This document shows, in pieces, positions 34,921-43,769 of a stretch of 64,000 bases of DNA. The DNA comes from Streptomyces aurantiacus (GTDB lineage Bacteria; Actinomycetota; Actinomycetes; Streptomycetales; Streptomycetaceae): contig NZ_CP114283.1 in the NCBI RefSeq assembly GCF_027107535.1, forward strand, positions 5,518,001 to 5,582,000, in the 5' to 3' direction. Every line of letters starts with the position of its first letter. Within the stretch, counting starts at the first letter, position 1. The position numbers were made by a program, and so were the translations under genes. A model generated the notes under the pieces. That model did no database searches. It saw nothing but the letters and a program-made list of their open reading frames with translations, and was not told the origin of the DNA.

Positions 34921-35946
34921 TTGCGCGTACTGCTGACCGGACACCAGGGCTATCTGGGCACCGTGATGGCCCCGGTCCTCGCGGCCGCCGGGCACGAGGT
35001 CGTCGGCCTTGACGCCGGCCTGTTCGCCGACTGCGTGCTCGGCCCGCCACCCGCCGACCCGCCGGGGACGCGGGTGGACCTGCGCGACGTCACAGCCGAC
35101 CACGTGGCCGGAGTGGACGCCGTGATCCACCTGGCGGCGTTGTCCAACGACCCACTGGGATCGCTGGCGCCCGAGCTCACCTACGACATCAACCACCACG
35201 CGTCCGTGCGGCTGGCCCGGCTGGCCCGCGACGCCGGGGTACGACGCTTCCTGTACGCGTCCACCTGCTCGGTCTACGGCGCGTCGGGCGGCGACGATCT
35301 GGTGGCCGAGGACGCCCCGCTGCGCCCGGTGACGCCGTACGCGGAGTCCAAGGTGCGGGTCGAGGACGACCTGCACGCCCTCTCCGACGGCGACTTCAGC
35401 CCGGTCTTCATGCGCAACGCCACCGCCTTCGGCTACTCCCCCCGGCTGCGCGCCGACATCGTGCTGAACAACCTGGTGGGTCACGCGCTCCTGTCCGGAG
35501 AGGTGCTGGTGCTCTCCGACGGCACTCCCTGGCGCCCGCTGGTGCACGCCGCCGACATCGCGCGGGCCTTCACGGCCGCGCTGGCCGCGCCGCGGGACGC
35601 GGTGCACGACCGGGCGTTCAACATCGGCAGCGAGACCAACAACGTCACGGTCGCCGAGATCGCCGAGCAGGTCGCCGAAGCGGTGTCCGGCTCCAAGGTG
35701 GTGATCACCGGGGAGAACGGTGCCGATCCGCGCTCGTACCGGGTCGACTTCTCCCGGTTCCGCGCCGCGGTGCCCGGCTTCGACTGCGCATGGACGGTGA
35801 AGCGGGGCGCACTCGAACTCGCCGACGCCTACCGCGAACACGGGCTGACCCAGGAGGACTTCGAGCGGCGCTTCACCCGCCTCGCCGTGCTGCGTGCGGC
35901 ATCCGACGCCGGCACCGTCGACGACACCCTGCGGTGGCGCCGGTGA
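34921..35946 (+). CDS. NAD-dependent epimerase/dehydratase (extended SDR)
   Basis: This 341-residue protein starts at TTG with a GGGGGA three codons upstream. The glycine motif reads LLTGHQGYLG at the N-terminus, followed by VIHLAALSNDP. Ser in YASTCSVYG near residue 116 and TPYAESK near 138 form the S-Y-x3-K site. A substrate-loop motif WRPLVHAADIARAF and YRVDFSRFRAAVPGF follow. It could be an epimerase, 4-ketoreductase or dehydratase acting on the CDP-sugar. It does not look like a canonical CDP-glucose 4,6-dehydratase (RfbG), which is otherwise absent from the window. Confidence 0.85.
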   Translation: MRVLLTGHQGYLGTVMAPVLAAAGHEVVGLDAGLFADCVLGPPPADPPGTRVDLRDVTADHVAGVDAVIHLAALSNDPLGSLAPELTYDINHHASVRLARLARDAGVRRFLYASTCSVYGASGGDDLVAEDAPLRPVTPYAESKVRVEDDLHALSDGDFSPVFMRNATAFGYSPRLRADIVLNNLVGHALLSGEVLVLSDGTPWRPLVHAADIARAFTAALAAPRDAVHDRAFNIGSETNNVTVAEIAEQVAEAVSGSKVVITGENGADPRSYRVDFSRFRAAVPGFDCAWTVKRGALELADAYREHGLTQEDFERRFTRLAVLRAASDAGTVDDTLRWRR

Positions 35947-37217
35947 CCGCGCCCAGCGAGGAGATGTACGCCCTGGTGGAGCGGCTGTACCCGCTCTGCC
36001 GGAGCATCACGGGGGACGGCGTGCGCGCCACCCTGGACATCGTCGGCGAGTACATCCCGCTCCAGGTGCACGAGGTGCCGACCGGGACCCAGGTGCTCGA
36101 CTGGACGGTGCCGCAGGAGTGGAACATCCGCGACGCGTACATCGCCGACGCCGCGGGCAACCGGGTCGTCGACTTCGCCGCGTCCAGCCTGCACGTGCTC
36201 GGTTACAGCGTGCCGGTGTCGGCGACCATGCCGCTGGCCGAGCTGCGCGGACACCTGCACACCCTGCCGGACCACCCGAGTTGGGTGCCGTACCGCACCA
36301 GCTACTACAAGCCGGAGTGGGGCTTCTGCCTGGCCCAGGAGACCCTGGACGCGATGCCGGACGGCGAGTACGAGGTGCGCGTCGACTCCACACTCGCCGA
36401 CGGCCACCTCACCTACGCCGAGCACGTGGTCCCCGGGCAGGTCCCCGACGAGGTGATCGTCTCCTGTCACGTCTGCCACCCGTCGCTGGCCAACGACAAC
36501 CTGGCCGGCATCGCGGTGGCGACGTTCCTGGCCCGGGCGCTGGCCGAGCGGACGCCGTACTACACCTACCGGTTCATCTTCGCGCCCGGCACCATCGGCG
36601 CGATCACCTGGCTGGCCCGCAACGCGGAACGGATCGAGCGGGTCAAGCACGGCCTGGTACTGGCCTGCGCCGGCGACCCCGGCCAGCTGACGTACAAACA
36701 GAGCAGACGCGGCGACGCGGAGATCGACCGGGTGATGCGGCACGTACTCGCCGACTCCGAACGCCCGCACCACGTCACGGAGTTCACCCCGTACGGCTAC
36801 GACGAGCGGCAGTTCTGCTCGCCCGGCTTCAACCTCGGCGTGGGCTCACTCACCCGCACCCCCTACGCCGGATACCCCGAGTACCACACCTCGGCGGACA
36901 ACCTGGACTTCGTCTCCCCGGAGGCGATGGCGGACACGCTCGCCGTCTGTGGTGAGGCGTTCGCCGTCCTGGACCGCAACCGGCGGTACCTCAACCTCAG
37001 CCCCCACGGCGAGCCCCAGCTGGGACGGCGTGGGTTGTACGAAGCGCTCGGCGGGCGCAGCGACACCAGACAGGCCCAGATGGCCATGCTCTGGGTGCTC
37101 AATCAATCGGACGGCGAGCACAGTCTGCTGGATGTCGCCGAGCGGTCCGGGCTGTCGTTCGGCACCGTCGCCGCCGCGGCCGACGCCCTGCACGGCGCCG
37201 GGCTGATCAAGGCGTGA
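35943..37217 (+). CDS. DUF4910/DUF2172 aminopeptidase-like protein
   Basis: The GTG start (35943) overlaps the previous stop by GTGA; 424 residues. It has the DUF2172 and DUF4910 pattern: LYPLCRSITGDGVRATLDIV at the start, VIVSCHVCHPSLANDNLAGIAVATFLA near 174-197 (Zn-binding His/Asp positions of M28 peptidases), FAPGTIGAITWLARN, FNLGVGSLTRTPYAGYPEYHTSADN near 297-321, and a short winged-helix-like tail (SLLDVAERSGLSFGTVAAAADAL). Members accompany PIG-L and cytidylyltransferase genes in sugar loci. Cleavage of an amide or peptide-like bond on a sugar is plausible but not demonstrated. Confidence 0.85.
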   Translation: MTAPSEEMYALVERLYPLCRSITGDGVRATLDIVGEYIPLQVHEVPTGTQVLDWTVPQEWNIRDAYIADAAGNRVVDFAASSLHVLGYSVPVSATMPLAELRGHLHTLPDHPSWVPYRTSYYKPEWGFCLAQETLDAMPDGEYEVRVDSTLADGHLTYAEHVVPGQVPDEVIVSCHVCHPSLANDNLAGIAVATFLARALAERTPYYTYRFIFAPGTIGAITWLARNAERIERVKHGLVLACAGDPGQLTYKQSRRGDAEIDRVMRHVLADSERPHHVTEFTPYGYDERQFCSPGFNLGVGSLTRTPYAGYPEYHTSADNLDFVSPEAMADTLAVCGEAFAVLDRNRRYLNLSPHGEPQLGRRGLYEALGGRSDTRQAQMAMLWVLNQSDGEHSLLDVAERSGLSFGTVAAAADALHGAGLIKA

Positions 37218-38533
37218 CGCCGATGGCCACCGAGGGGGAGAATCCGCAGGCGACGGCGCCATCGGCCGGACCCGCCCGGCGGTCCGCCGGGCGGGCCGTC
37301 GTCGGCCGGCTGTCCTGGGGACTCGCCGACCAGGCGGCCTCCAGCATGTCCAACTTCGCGGTGGGGATCTACGTGGCCCGCTCGCTGGGCCTGACCGCGT
37401 TCGGCGTGTTCAGCCTGGCCTGGGTGACCTACGGCGTGGTGCTCAACGTCTCCCGTGGACTGGCCACCGATCCGCTCGTGGTGCGGTTCAGCGGCGTGCC
37501 GGACGCGTCCTGGCGCACCGCGGTGGTCCGGTCGTCGGGTACCGCGCTCGGCGTCGGTACCGCCCTCGGCGCGGCCTGTCTGGTGGTCGGGCTCGCCGTC
37601 GGCGGCCGGTTGGGGCCGGCGTTCGCCTGCCTCGGCGTGGTGCTGCCGGGGCTGCTGCTCCAGGACGCGTGGCGGTTCGCGTTCTTCGCCGCCGGCACCG
37701 GGCGGAAGGCGTTCGTCAACGACCTCGTGTGGTGCGTCGCGCTCGTCCCGGCCATGCTCATGGCTGCCCGCGCGGGCAGCGTCTCCGCGTTCGTGCTCGC
37801 GTGGGGCGGATCCGCCGCGGTGGCCGCGGTGTACGGCTGCTTCCAGTCCGGCATCCGGCCCCGGCCGACGGGTGCGCGCGAGTGGCTTCGCGAGCACCGC
37901 GACCTCGGCTACCGGTACCTGGTCGAGAACGTCAGCAACAGCGGCGCGAGCCAGCTGCGAGCCTACGGGCTCGGCGCGATCGTCGGCCTCGGCGCGGTGG
38001 GTGTGGTCCGCGGCGCCGAGCTCATGCTCGGCCCGTTCATGGCTGTGCTGATGGGGCTGTCGCTGGTCACCGTCGCGGAGGCGGCACGGGTGCTCCGGCG
38101 GGCCCCGCACCGCCTCGGCCCGTTCTGCCTCCTCCTGGGCGGCGGGCAGGCCGTCGCCGCGCTGCTCTGGGGCGGGGCGCTGCTGCTGGTACCGGACAGC
38201 GGCGGCGAATTCCTGCTCGGCAGCGTCTGGAGCTCTGCCTCCGAGCTCATCGTGCCGGTCACGCTCGGCGTCGCGGGGGCGGGCCTCGGCACCGGCGCGG
38301 CGGCCGGACTGCGCGCGCTGGGCGCGGCTCGGCGCAGCCTGCGCAGCCAGCTGATCGCCTCCGCCTTCTACGTCACCGGCGGACTCGGCGGCGCGGCCGT
38401 GGCCGGCACGGCCGGCTCGGCCTGGGGCGTCGCCGCCGCGACCGTCTGCAGCTCGGCCGCGTGGTGGCTGCAGTTGCGCGCCGCCCTGCGCGAGCGCCAC
38501 CAGAAACCCATCCCCGAAGTGAGGACGTCATGA
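37214..38533 (+). CDS. Polysaccharide flippase (Wzx-like, MVF/MATE superfamily)
   Basis: This 439-residue membrane protein has about 12 helices and starts with GTG overlapping the previous stop. After a soluble 30-residue N-terminus the first helix region contains LADQAASSMSNFAVGIYVARSLG, the usual start of polysaccharide-exporter (RfbX-type) proteins. Helices follow at about 75-95, 115-135, 145-165 and so on, ending near 425. It would flip the undecaprenyl-linked repeat across the membrane for the Wzy-like polymerase. No other exporter is encoded in the operon, supporting this role. Confidence 0.83.
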   Translation: MTPMATEGENPQATAPSAGPARRSAGRAVVGRLSWGLADQAASSMSNFAVGIYVARSLGLTAFGVFSLAWVTYGVVLNVSRGLATDPLVVRFSGVPDASWRTAVVRSSGTALGVGTALGAACLVVGLAVGGRLGPAFACLGVVLPGLLLQDAWRFAFFAAGTGRKAFVNDLVWCVALVPAMLMAARAGSVSAFVLAWGGSAAVAAVYGCFQSGIRPRPTGAREWLREHRDLGYRYLVENVSNSGASQLRAYGLGAIVGLGAVGVVRGAELMLGPFMAVLMGLSLVTVAEAARVLRRAPHRLGPFCLLLGGGQAVAALLWGGALLLVPDSGGEFLLGSVWSSASELIVPVTLGVAGAGLGTGAAAGLRALGAARRSLRSQLIASAFYVTGGLGGAAVAGTAGSAWGVAAATVCSSAAWWLQLRAALRERHQKPIPEVRTS

Positions 38534-39477
38534 CCGCCCATCCCCGGTTGAGCATCGGCCTGCCCGTCTACAACGGCGAGGAGTACCTGGCCGAGTCGCT
38601 CGACGCCCTGCTCGGCCAGACCTACGAGGACTTCGAGCTGGTCGTCTCCGACAACGCCTCGACCGATGCGACCGAGGACATCTGCCGCAAGTACGCCGCG
38701 CAGGACCCGCGCGTCCGGTACATCCGGCTTTCCCGGAACGTCGGCGCCGCGCCGAACCACAACTATGTGTTCACCCAGTGCCGCGGCGAGCTGTTCAAGT
38801 GGGCCTCGCACGACGACCTGTACGCCCGGGACCTGCTGCGGCGCTGCGTCGAGGCGTTGGACGAGCGCCCGGAGGTGATCCTCGCGCACGCCGACCAGGC
38901 GGTCATCGACGGCGAGGGCAAGGTGAAGGTCCCGTACGAGTACACGCTCGCCACCGACTCGCCGCGCGCGCCCGAGCGCTTCCGCAGCATGCTGTTCGAG
39001 CCCGGCGGCGACGATTTCTACGGTGTGATGCGGGCCGACGTACTGCGCCGGGTGAAGCCGCACGACAGCTACCACCACGCGGACCGCACGTTCGTCGCCG
39101 AGATCGGGCTGCACGGACCCTTCCACCAGGTGCCGGAGCTGCTGTACTTCCGCCGCGACCACCCCACCCGCGCCGAGCGGGCGAACCCGAGCAAGCGCTC
39201 CCGGTGCGTCAACCTCGACCCGCGCCGGGCGGGCCCGCTGCACCCGACGCCCCGGCTGCTCGCCGAGTACGTCGGGGGTTTCGTCTCGGCGATCCGGAGA
39301 GCGCCGTTGTCCTCGGCCGACCGGCGCGCCTGCTACCGCCACCTGGCCGCGTGGATGACCAGCCGGGCCCGGCCGGGCGCCGGCGAGCGGGTCGAGGACC
39401 GCGCGCCGGTCGACCCGGCCCAGCTCACTGTCTCCCTCGACGCCCTGGTCGCCGGCCGAGAGGGGAGGCGGGCATGA
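38530..39477 (+). CDS. Glycosyltransferase family 2
   Basis: This 315-residue GT-A enzyme overlaps the previous gene by ATGA. The N-terminal motif reads SIGLPVYNGEEYLAESLDALLGQTYEDFELVVSDNASTD at residues 8-46 in the standard pattern. The DxD-equivalent is WASHDDLYARDLLRRCVEAL, and HYx-type acceptor motifs appear near YHHADRTFVAEIGLHG. No transmembrane segment; it acts at the inner membrane face. It lacks the C-terminal membrane helices of polymer synthases, so it is a monosaccharide transferase for the repeat unit. Substrate unknown. Confidence 0.88.
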   Translation: MTAHPRLSIGLPVYNGEEYLAESLDALLGQTYEDFELVVSDNASTDATEDICRKYAAQDPRVRYIRLSRNVGAAPNHNYVFTQCRGELFKWASHDDLYARDLLRRCVEALDERPEVILAHADQAVIDGEGKVKVPYEYTLATDSPRAPERFRSMLFEPGGDDFYGVMRADVLRRVKPHDSYHHADRTFVAEIGLHGPFHQVPELLYFRRDHPTRAERANPSKRSRCVNLDPRRAGPLHPTPRLLAEYVGGFVSAIRRAPLSSADRRACYRHLAAWMTSRARPGAGERVEDRAPVDPAQLTVSLDALVAGREGRRA

Positions 39478-40718
39478 CGTCCGCGGACGAAACCCCGGTG
39501 CGCGTCGGGGTGTTCGGCCTGCTCGGCTCCGGCAACCTCGGCAACGACGGGTCGCTGGAGGCCCTACTCGGATACCTGCGCGCCGAGCACCCGGAGGCGG
39601 TCGTGGACGCGCTGTGCGGCGGACCCGAGGTCGTCGCGGCCCGGTACCGGATTCCCGCGACGCGGCTGCACTGGTACCGCGGGGAGTACCGGACCGCGTC
39701 ACGTGTCGGCGCGATCGCGGGCAAGGGTCTTGGCAAACTCGTCGACGTCTTCCGCACCGCTGCCTGGGTACGCCGGCACGACGTGGTGATCGTGCCGGGC
39801 ATGGGCGTCCTGGAGGCCACGCTGCCGCTGCGGCCGTGGGGCTTCCCGTACTCGCTGTTCCTGCTCTGCGCGAGTGGCCGGCTCTCCGGCACCCGGGTCG
39901 CGCTGGTCGGCGTCGGCGCCGCCGCGATCACCGACCGGCCGACCCGGACCCTGGTGCGCTGGTCGGCGCGGCTGGCCGCCTACCGGTCGTACCGGGACGC
40001 CCTGTCCCGCGACGCGATGCGGGCGATGGGCGTGGACACCGCGGGCGACGAGGTCCACCCGGACCTCGCGTTCGCCCTGCCGACACCGCGGGCGAGCGAG
40101 CCCGCGAGTTCACCGGGATACGTCTGCGTCGGCGTCATGGACTTCCACGGAGGCAACGACGACCGTGCCCGGGCCGAGGAGATCCACCGGCGCTACCTCG
40201 ACGGGACGACCCGGTTCGTCCGCGCGCTGGCCGAGGACGGCAGGCCGGTCCGGCTGCTCACCGGTGACGCGTGCGATGCGCCGGTGGTCGCCGCGATCCT
40301 CGACGCGGTGGACTCGCCGCTGGTCACCGCCGCCGAGGCGGCCTCGCTGGCCGACCTGATGAAGGAGACGGCGGCTGCCGACACCGTGGTCGCGACCCGC
40401 TACCACAACCTGGTCTGCGCGCTGAAGGCCGGCACTCCGACGCTCGCGCTCAGCTACGCGGCGAAGAGCGACGCCCTCATGGCACAGATGGGTCTCGACG
40501 CCTACTGCCACCCCGCTCGTGAGGTCGACGCCGACCGGCTGCTCGAACAGTTCCGAGCGCTGGAGAGGAACTCGACGGAACTGCGGCGGACCCTCACCGA
40601 GCGGAATCTGGCCGCCGCCCGGCGCCTGGAGCACCAGTTCACCGCCCTCACCGCGGCCCTGTTCCCAGCGACCGCGAACACGAACGACGGCACCCACGCC
40701 CTGCGGGAGACCTCTTGA
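39474..40718 (+). CDS. Polysaccharide pyruvyl transferase family protein
   Basis: The ATG (GGGGAGGC upstream) overlaps the previous stop; 414 residues. It matches the CsaB/pyruvyltransferase family: VFGLLGSGNLGNDGSLEALLGYLRAEHPE near residues 12-40, VPGMGVLEATLPLRPWGFPY in the middle, and TVVATRYHNLVCALKAGTPTLALSYAAKSDALMAQMGL near 302-340 with the family's conserved R-(Y/F)-H motif. Such enzymes move a pyruvate ketal from PEP to polymer hexoses, adding negative charge. In the operon it indicates that the polymer is probably pyruvylated. Confidence 0.87.
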   Translation: MTSADETPVRVGVFGLLGSGNLGNDGSLEALLGYLRAEHPEAVVDALCGGPEVVAARYRIPATRLHWYRGEYRTASRVGAIAGKGLGKLVDVFRTAAWVRRHDVVIVPGMGVLEATLPLRPWGFPYSLFLLCASGRLSGTRVALVGVGAAAITDRPTRTLVRWSARLAAYRSYRDALSRDAMRAMGVDTAGDEVHPDLAFALPTPRASEPASSPGYVCVGVMDFHGGNDDRARAEEIHRRYLDGTTRFVRALAEDGRPVRLLTGDACDAPVVAAILDAVDSPLVTAAEAASLADLMKETAAADTVVATRYHNLVCALKAGTPTLALSYAAKSDALMAQMGLDAYCHPAREVDADRLLEQFRALERNSTELRRTLTERNLAAARRLEHQFTALTAALFPATANTNDGTHALRETS

Positions 40719-41266
40719 AAGCCACCCACGTCCCGGAGATCACCGGCGCGTACCTCTTCGAGCCGACGCCGTACGCCGACGAGCGCGGCTTCTTCTGCCG
40801 CACCTTCGACGCCGACGTGGTGCGCTCGGTGGGTCTCGACCCGGACGCCTTCATCCAGGACAGCCTGTCCCGCTCGGTCCGCGGCGTGCTGCGCGGCCTG
40901 CACCTGCGCTCCGGAGCCGGGGAGGCCAAGCTGGTGCGGTGCTCGTACGGGAGGATCTTCGACGTCGTCGTGGACCTGCGAACGGACTCGCCCACCTACC
41001 GCAACCGGGCCTTCTTCGAACTGTCGGACGAGACGCAAACAACCCTCTACATCCCGGCGGGGTGCGCGCACGGCTTCCAGGCACTCACCGAAACCGCCGA
41101 CACCTCGTACCGGATCGACCGCCCGCACGATCCGGCCGAGGACGTGACGATCGCCTTCGACGACCCGGAACTCGGCATTCCCTGGCCACTGCCGGTCTCG
41201 TCGATGTCCCCGCGGGACCGGGAGGCTCCGAGCCTCGCCGAAGTCCTGAAACAGAAGGAGAGCTGA
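40715..41266 (+). CDS. rfbC: dTDP-4-dehydrorhamnose 3,5-epimerase-like protein
   Basis: This 183-residue cupin protein has a TTG start that overlaps the previous stop (TTGA), with GGGAGA upstream. Motifs: GFFCRTFDADV, FIQDSLSRSVRGVLRGLHL (catalytic His near residue 63), YGRIFDVVVDLR, and the substrate-pocket IPAGCAHGFQALTE (His near 119). These match RmlC/RfbC. Classical RmlC partners (RmlA, B, D) are not in the window, so it may epimerise the sugar made by the cytidylyltransferase/C-methyltransferase block instead of dTDP-rhamnose precursors. That is inference. Confidence 0.85.
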   Translation: MKATHVPEITGAYLFEPTPYADERGFFCRTFDADVVRSVGLDPDAFIQDSLSRSVRGVLRGLHLRSGAGEAKLVRCSYGRIFDVVVDLRTDSPTYRNRAFFELSDETQTTLYIPAGCAHGFQALTETADTSYRIDRPHDPAEDVTIAFDDPELGIPWPLPVSSMSPRDREAPSLAEVLKQKES

Positions 41267-41272
41267 GTCGGC

Positions 41273-42616
41273 GTGGGCACCCAGGACACGGTGGACAACG
41301 AAGAGTTGCGACTGCCCCGCTCGCGAACGGCGAACGAGCGGCTGCACGCCCTGATCCCCGGGGGCGCGCACACCTACGCCAAGGGCGACGACCAGTACCC
41401 CGAAAACCTGGCTCCGGTCATCAGCCACGGCCGCGGTGCCCATGTGTGGGACGTCGACGGCAACCGCTACATCGAGTACGGCTCCGGCCTGCGGTCGGTC
41501 AGCCTCGGTCACGCCCACCCACGCGTGACCGAGGCCGTGCGACGGGAACTCGACCGTGGCAGCAACTTCGTCCGGCCGTCCATCGTGGAGGTCGACGCCG
41601 CGGAACGCTTCCTGGCCACGGTGCCGACCGCCGAGATGGTGAAGTTCGCGAAGAACGGCTCCGACGCCACCACCGCCGCGGTACGCCTCGCCCGCGCCGC
41701 CACCGGGCGCCCGCGGGTGGCCCTCTGCGCCGACCATCCGTTCTTCTCCACCGACGACTGGTTCATCGGCACCACGCCGATGTCCGCGGGCATTCCGGCG
41801 GCGACCAACGAGCTGACCGTGGCGTTCCCTTACGGGGACCTGACCGCCACCGAGCACCTGCTCACCCGGTACCAGGGCGAGGTCGCCTGCCTGATCCTGG
41901 AACCCGCCACCCACACCGAGCCGCCGCCCGGGTACCTCGCCGGCCTGCGCGAACTGGCCGACCGGCACGGCTGCGTCCTGGTCTTCGACGAGATGATCAC
42001 CGGCCTCCGCTGGTCCGAGGCGGGCGCCCAGGGCCTGTACGGCGTCGTCCCCGACCTCTCCACGTTCGGCAAGGCGCTGGGCAACGGGTTCGCCGTCTCC
42101 GCGCTGGCCGGACGCCGCGAGCTGATGGAGCGGGGCGGGCTGCGTCACCCCGGCGACCGGGTGTTCCTGCTGTCCACCACACACGGTGCGGAGACGCACT
42201 CCCTGGCCGCCGCGATGGCCGTGCAGACCACCTACGTCGAGGAGGGCGTCACCGCGCGGCTGCACGCCCTCGGCGAGCGGCTGGCCGCCGGTGTCCGCGA
42301 CGCCGCGGCCGCCATGGGCGTCGGCGACCACGTCGTCGTCAAGGGCCGGGCCAGCAACCTGGTCTTCGCCACCCTCGACGAGCACGGACAGCCGTCGCAG
42401 GAGTACCGCACCCTGTTCCTGCGCCGGCTCCTCGCAGGCGGGGTGCTGGCCCCGTCGTTCGTGGTGAGCAGCGCGCTCGACGACGCCGACATCGAGCACA
42501 CCGTCGACGTGGTGGCCCAGGCATGTGCGGTGTACCGGAAGGCACTGGACGCCGGTGACCCCGCCCCCTGGCTGGGCGGACGACCGGTGAAGCCCGTGTT
42601 CCGCCGCCAGGCGTGA
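41273..42616 (+). CDS. Class III PLP aminotransferase, glutamate-1-semialdehyde aminomutase-like
   Basis: This 447-residue enzyme starts at GTG with GAAGGAG about 13 bases upstream. The GSA-aminomutase-like features are GGAHTYAKGDDQYPE, ISHGRGAHVWDVDGNRYIEYG, FAKNGSDATTAAVRLAR, EPATHTEPPPGYL, LVFDEMITGLRW (Asp near 236) and STFGKALGNGFAVSAL with the PLP-binding Lys near 266. In sugar loci relatives of this group aminate keto-sugars or make amino-alcohol decorations. Being the last gene of the operon rather than near hem genes, a polysaccharide role is likely and haem biosynthesis unlikely. Confidence 0.86.
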   Translation: MGTQDTVDNEELRLPRSRTANERLHALIPGGAHTYAKGDDQYPENLAPVISHGRGAHVWDVDGNRYIEYGSGLRSVSLGHAHPRVTEAVRRELDRGSNFVRPSIVEVDAAERFLATVPTAEMVKFAKNGSDATTAAVRLARAATGRPRVALCADHPFFSTDDWFIGTTPMSAGIPAATNELTVAFPYGDLTATEHLLTRYQGEVACLILEPATHTEPPPGYLAGLRELADRHGCVLVFDEMITGLRWSEAGAQGLYGVVPDLSTFGKALGNGFAVSALAGRRELMERGGLRHPGDRVFLLSTTHGAETHSLAAAMAVQTTYVEEGVTARLHALGERLAAGVRDAAAAMGVGDHVVVKGRASNLVFATLDEHGQPSQEYRTLFLRRLLAGGVLAPSFVVSSALDDADIEHTVDVVAQACAVYRKALDAGDPAPWLGGRPVKPVFRRQA

Positions 42617-42623
42617 CGGGACG

Positions 42624-43424
42624 TCAGCGGCGCGCCCGCCGACCGGCATCGGCCGTCCGGTCGAGCAGCCGGTCGGCGGTCCGGTCGACCAGCCACGCGG
42701 TCGCAGGTACCACCGCCAGAGCGGTGCACCAGCCCCCGACGGTGTCGGTCGGGTAGTGCGCGCCCAGCGCGACCTGCGCCCAGCCCATGGCGGCGCCGGC
42801 CACCAGGGCCGCGGTGAGCACAAGTGAGGTGCCGGCCGCCCTGCCGAGGCCGAGCCGGCCGGTCGCGATCAGCGCCACCGCGAGGGCGATCGCGGTGAGG
42901 AAGGCGGTGTGCCCGCTCGGGTAGGACAGGCTCCCGTCGTGGATGGTGCGTCCGACCAGGGACTTGAGAAGCGTCGTCGTCCCCACGGTCAGAGCGGGGC
43001 CTGCGACGACGAGCACCGCTGCGCGAGGACGCCGCAGCAGCAGGCAGACCGTCACGGCGGCCACGCCCAGCATCGCCGCGCCGAGGGGCTCTCCCAGGAA
43101 GTCCGTGGCCAGGGCGGCGCGCCGCCACGGCGGTCCGACGCCCTCCACCGCCGCCCAGATCCGCGCGTCCAGCCAGCCCGGCTTGCTCTCGTCGGCGTAC
43201 AGGACCCCGAGCGCGACGACCGCCAGCGCGCCGAGGGCCGCGACCAGCCCGAGCCACGCACCCAGCGAAGGGGGCAGAACCGCGGGCTCCGGGCGGCCTG
43301 TCGGACGGCCACCGCGTCCGTTCGACGTGCGGTGCTCCGCCGCGGGCGGTAAAGCGTGCTCCGGATCTTGGCTTCCTGGGACGGGGTGGGCGTGCGACCC
43401 TTCGTCCGAGCGGTGGGCAACCAT
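42624..43424 (-). CDS. PAP2 superfamily membrane phosphatase
   Basis: This 266-residue protein runs convergently into the operon, only 7 bases from the aminotransferase stop. It has a proline-rich cytoplasmic N-terminus (about 50 residues) and five or six helices. The PAP2 signature is KSLVGRTIHDG, SLSYPSGHTAF and GAHYPTDTVGGW, holding the catalytic His residues. Bacterial members dephosphorylate undecaprenyl pyrophosphate or phosphatidylglycerol phosphate at the outer face. Recycling the lipid carrier used by the adjacent operon is a reasonable but unproven role. Confidence 0.88.
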   Translation of the reverse strand: MVAHRSDEGSHAHPVPGSQDPEHALPPAAEHRTSNGRGGRPTGRPEPAVLPPSLGAWLGLVAALGALAVVALGVLYADESKPGWLDARIWAAVEGVGPPWRRAALATDFLGEPLGAAMLGVAAVTVCLLLRRPRAAVLVVAGPALTVGTTTLLKSLVGRTIHDGSLSYPSGHTAFLTAIALAVALIATGRLGLGRAAGTSLVLTAALVAGAAMGWAQVALGAHYPTDTVGGWCTALAVVPATAWLVDRTADRLLDRTADAGRRARR

Positions 43425-43769
43425 GAATCAGCGGTCTCCTGTTTCCCCTGTTCCAGGCACTCGTGAAGACTGCCCGATCTGCGTTCGGTGACCTCGGCGA
43501 CTACCCCGGTACAGCGGCCTCTCGTCCGGCGCGGACCCCCTGCCCTCGGCCGTCCGACTCGCGCCGGCACCACGCCCGTTCCCCCGGGTCGGCATCCAGT
43601 GCCTCAGCGTACGCCGGTTACGCGGAAGGCCTGGGACACGGCCTGATCACCACCGCATGGGAGGCTTCCGCACCGTCCCGCCCCGCACGCACCCTGCTGA
43701 ATTATCCGGCCGTCCGCCGGGCGGTGCCCGGCGAACGGGGGTCAGGGGGCAGGAGTCAGGAGTTAGGGG
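43425..43769. other. Intergenic region (345 bp) between the PAP2 gene and pntB
   Basis: It holds the PAP2 promoter region and the 3' end of the pnt transcript. Short degenerate G-rich repeats of GGTCAG/GTCAGG type cluster at 43738-43775, partly entering the end of pntB. No gene is convincing here. Confidence 0.5.

Noticed and set aside
41273..42616. Haem biosynthesis role for the GSA-aminomutase-like gene
   Set aside because: It is the last gene of a polysaccharide operon with no hem neighbours; a keto-sugar aminotransferase fits better.
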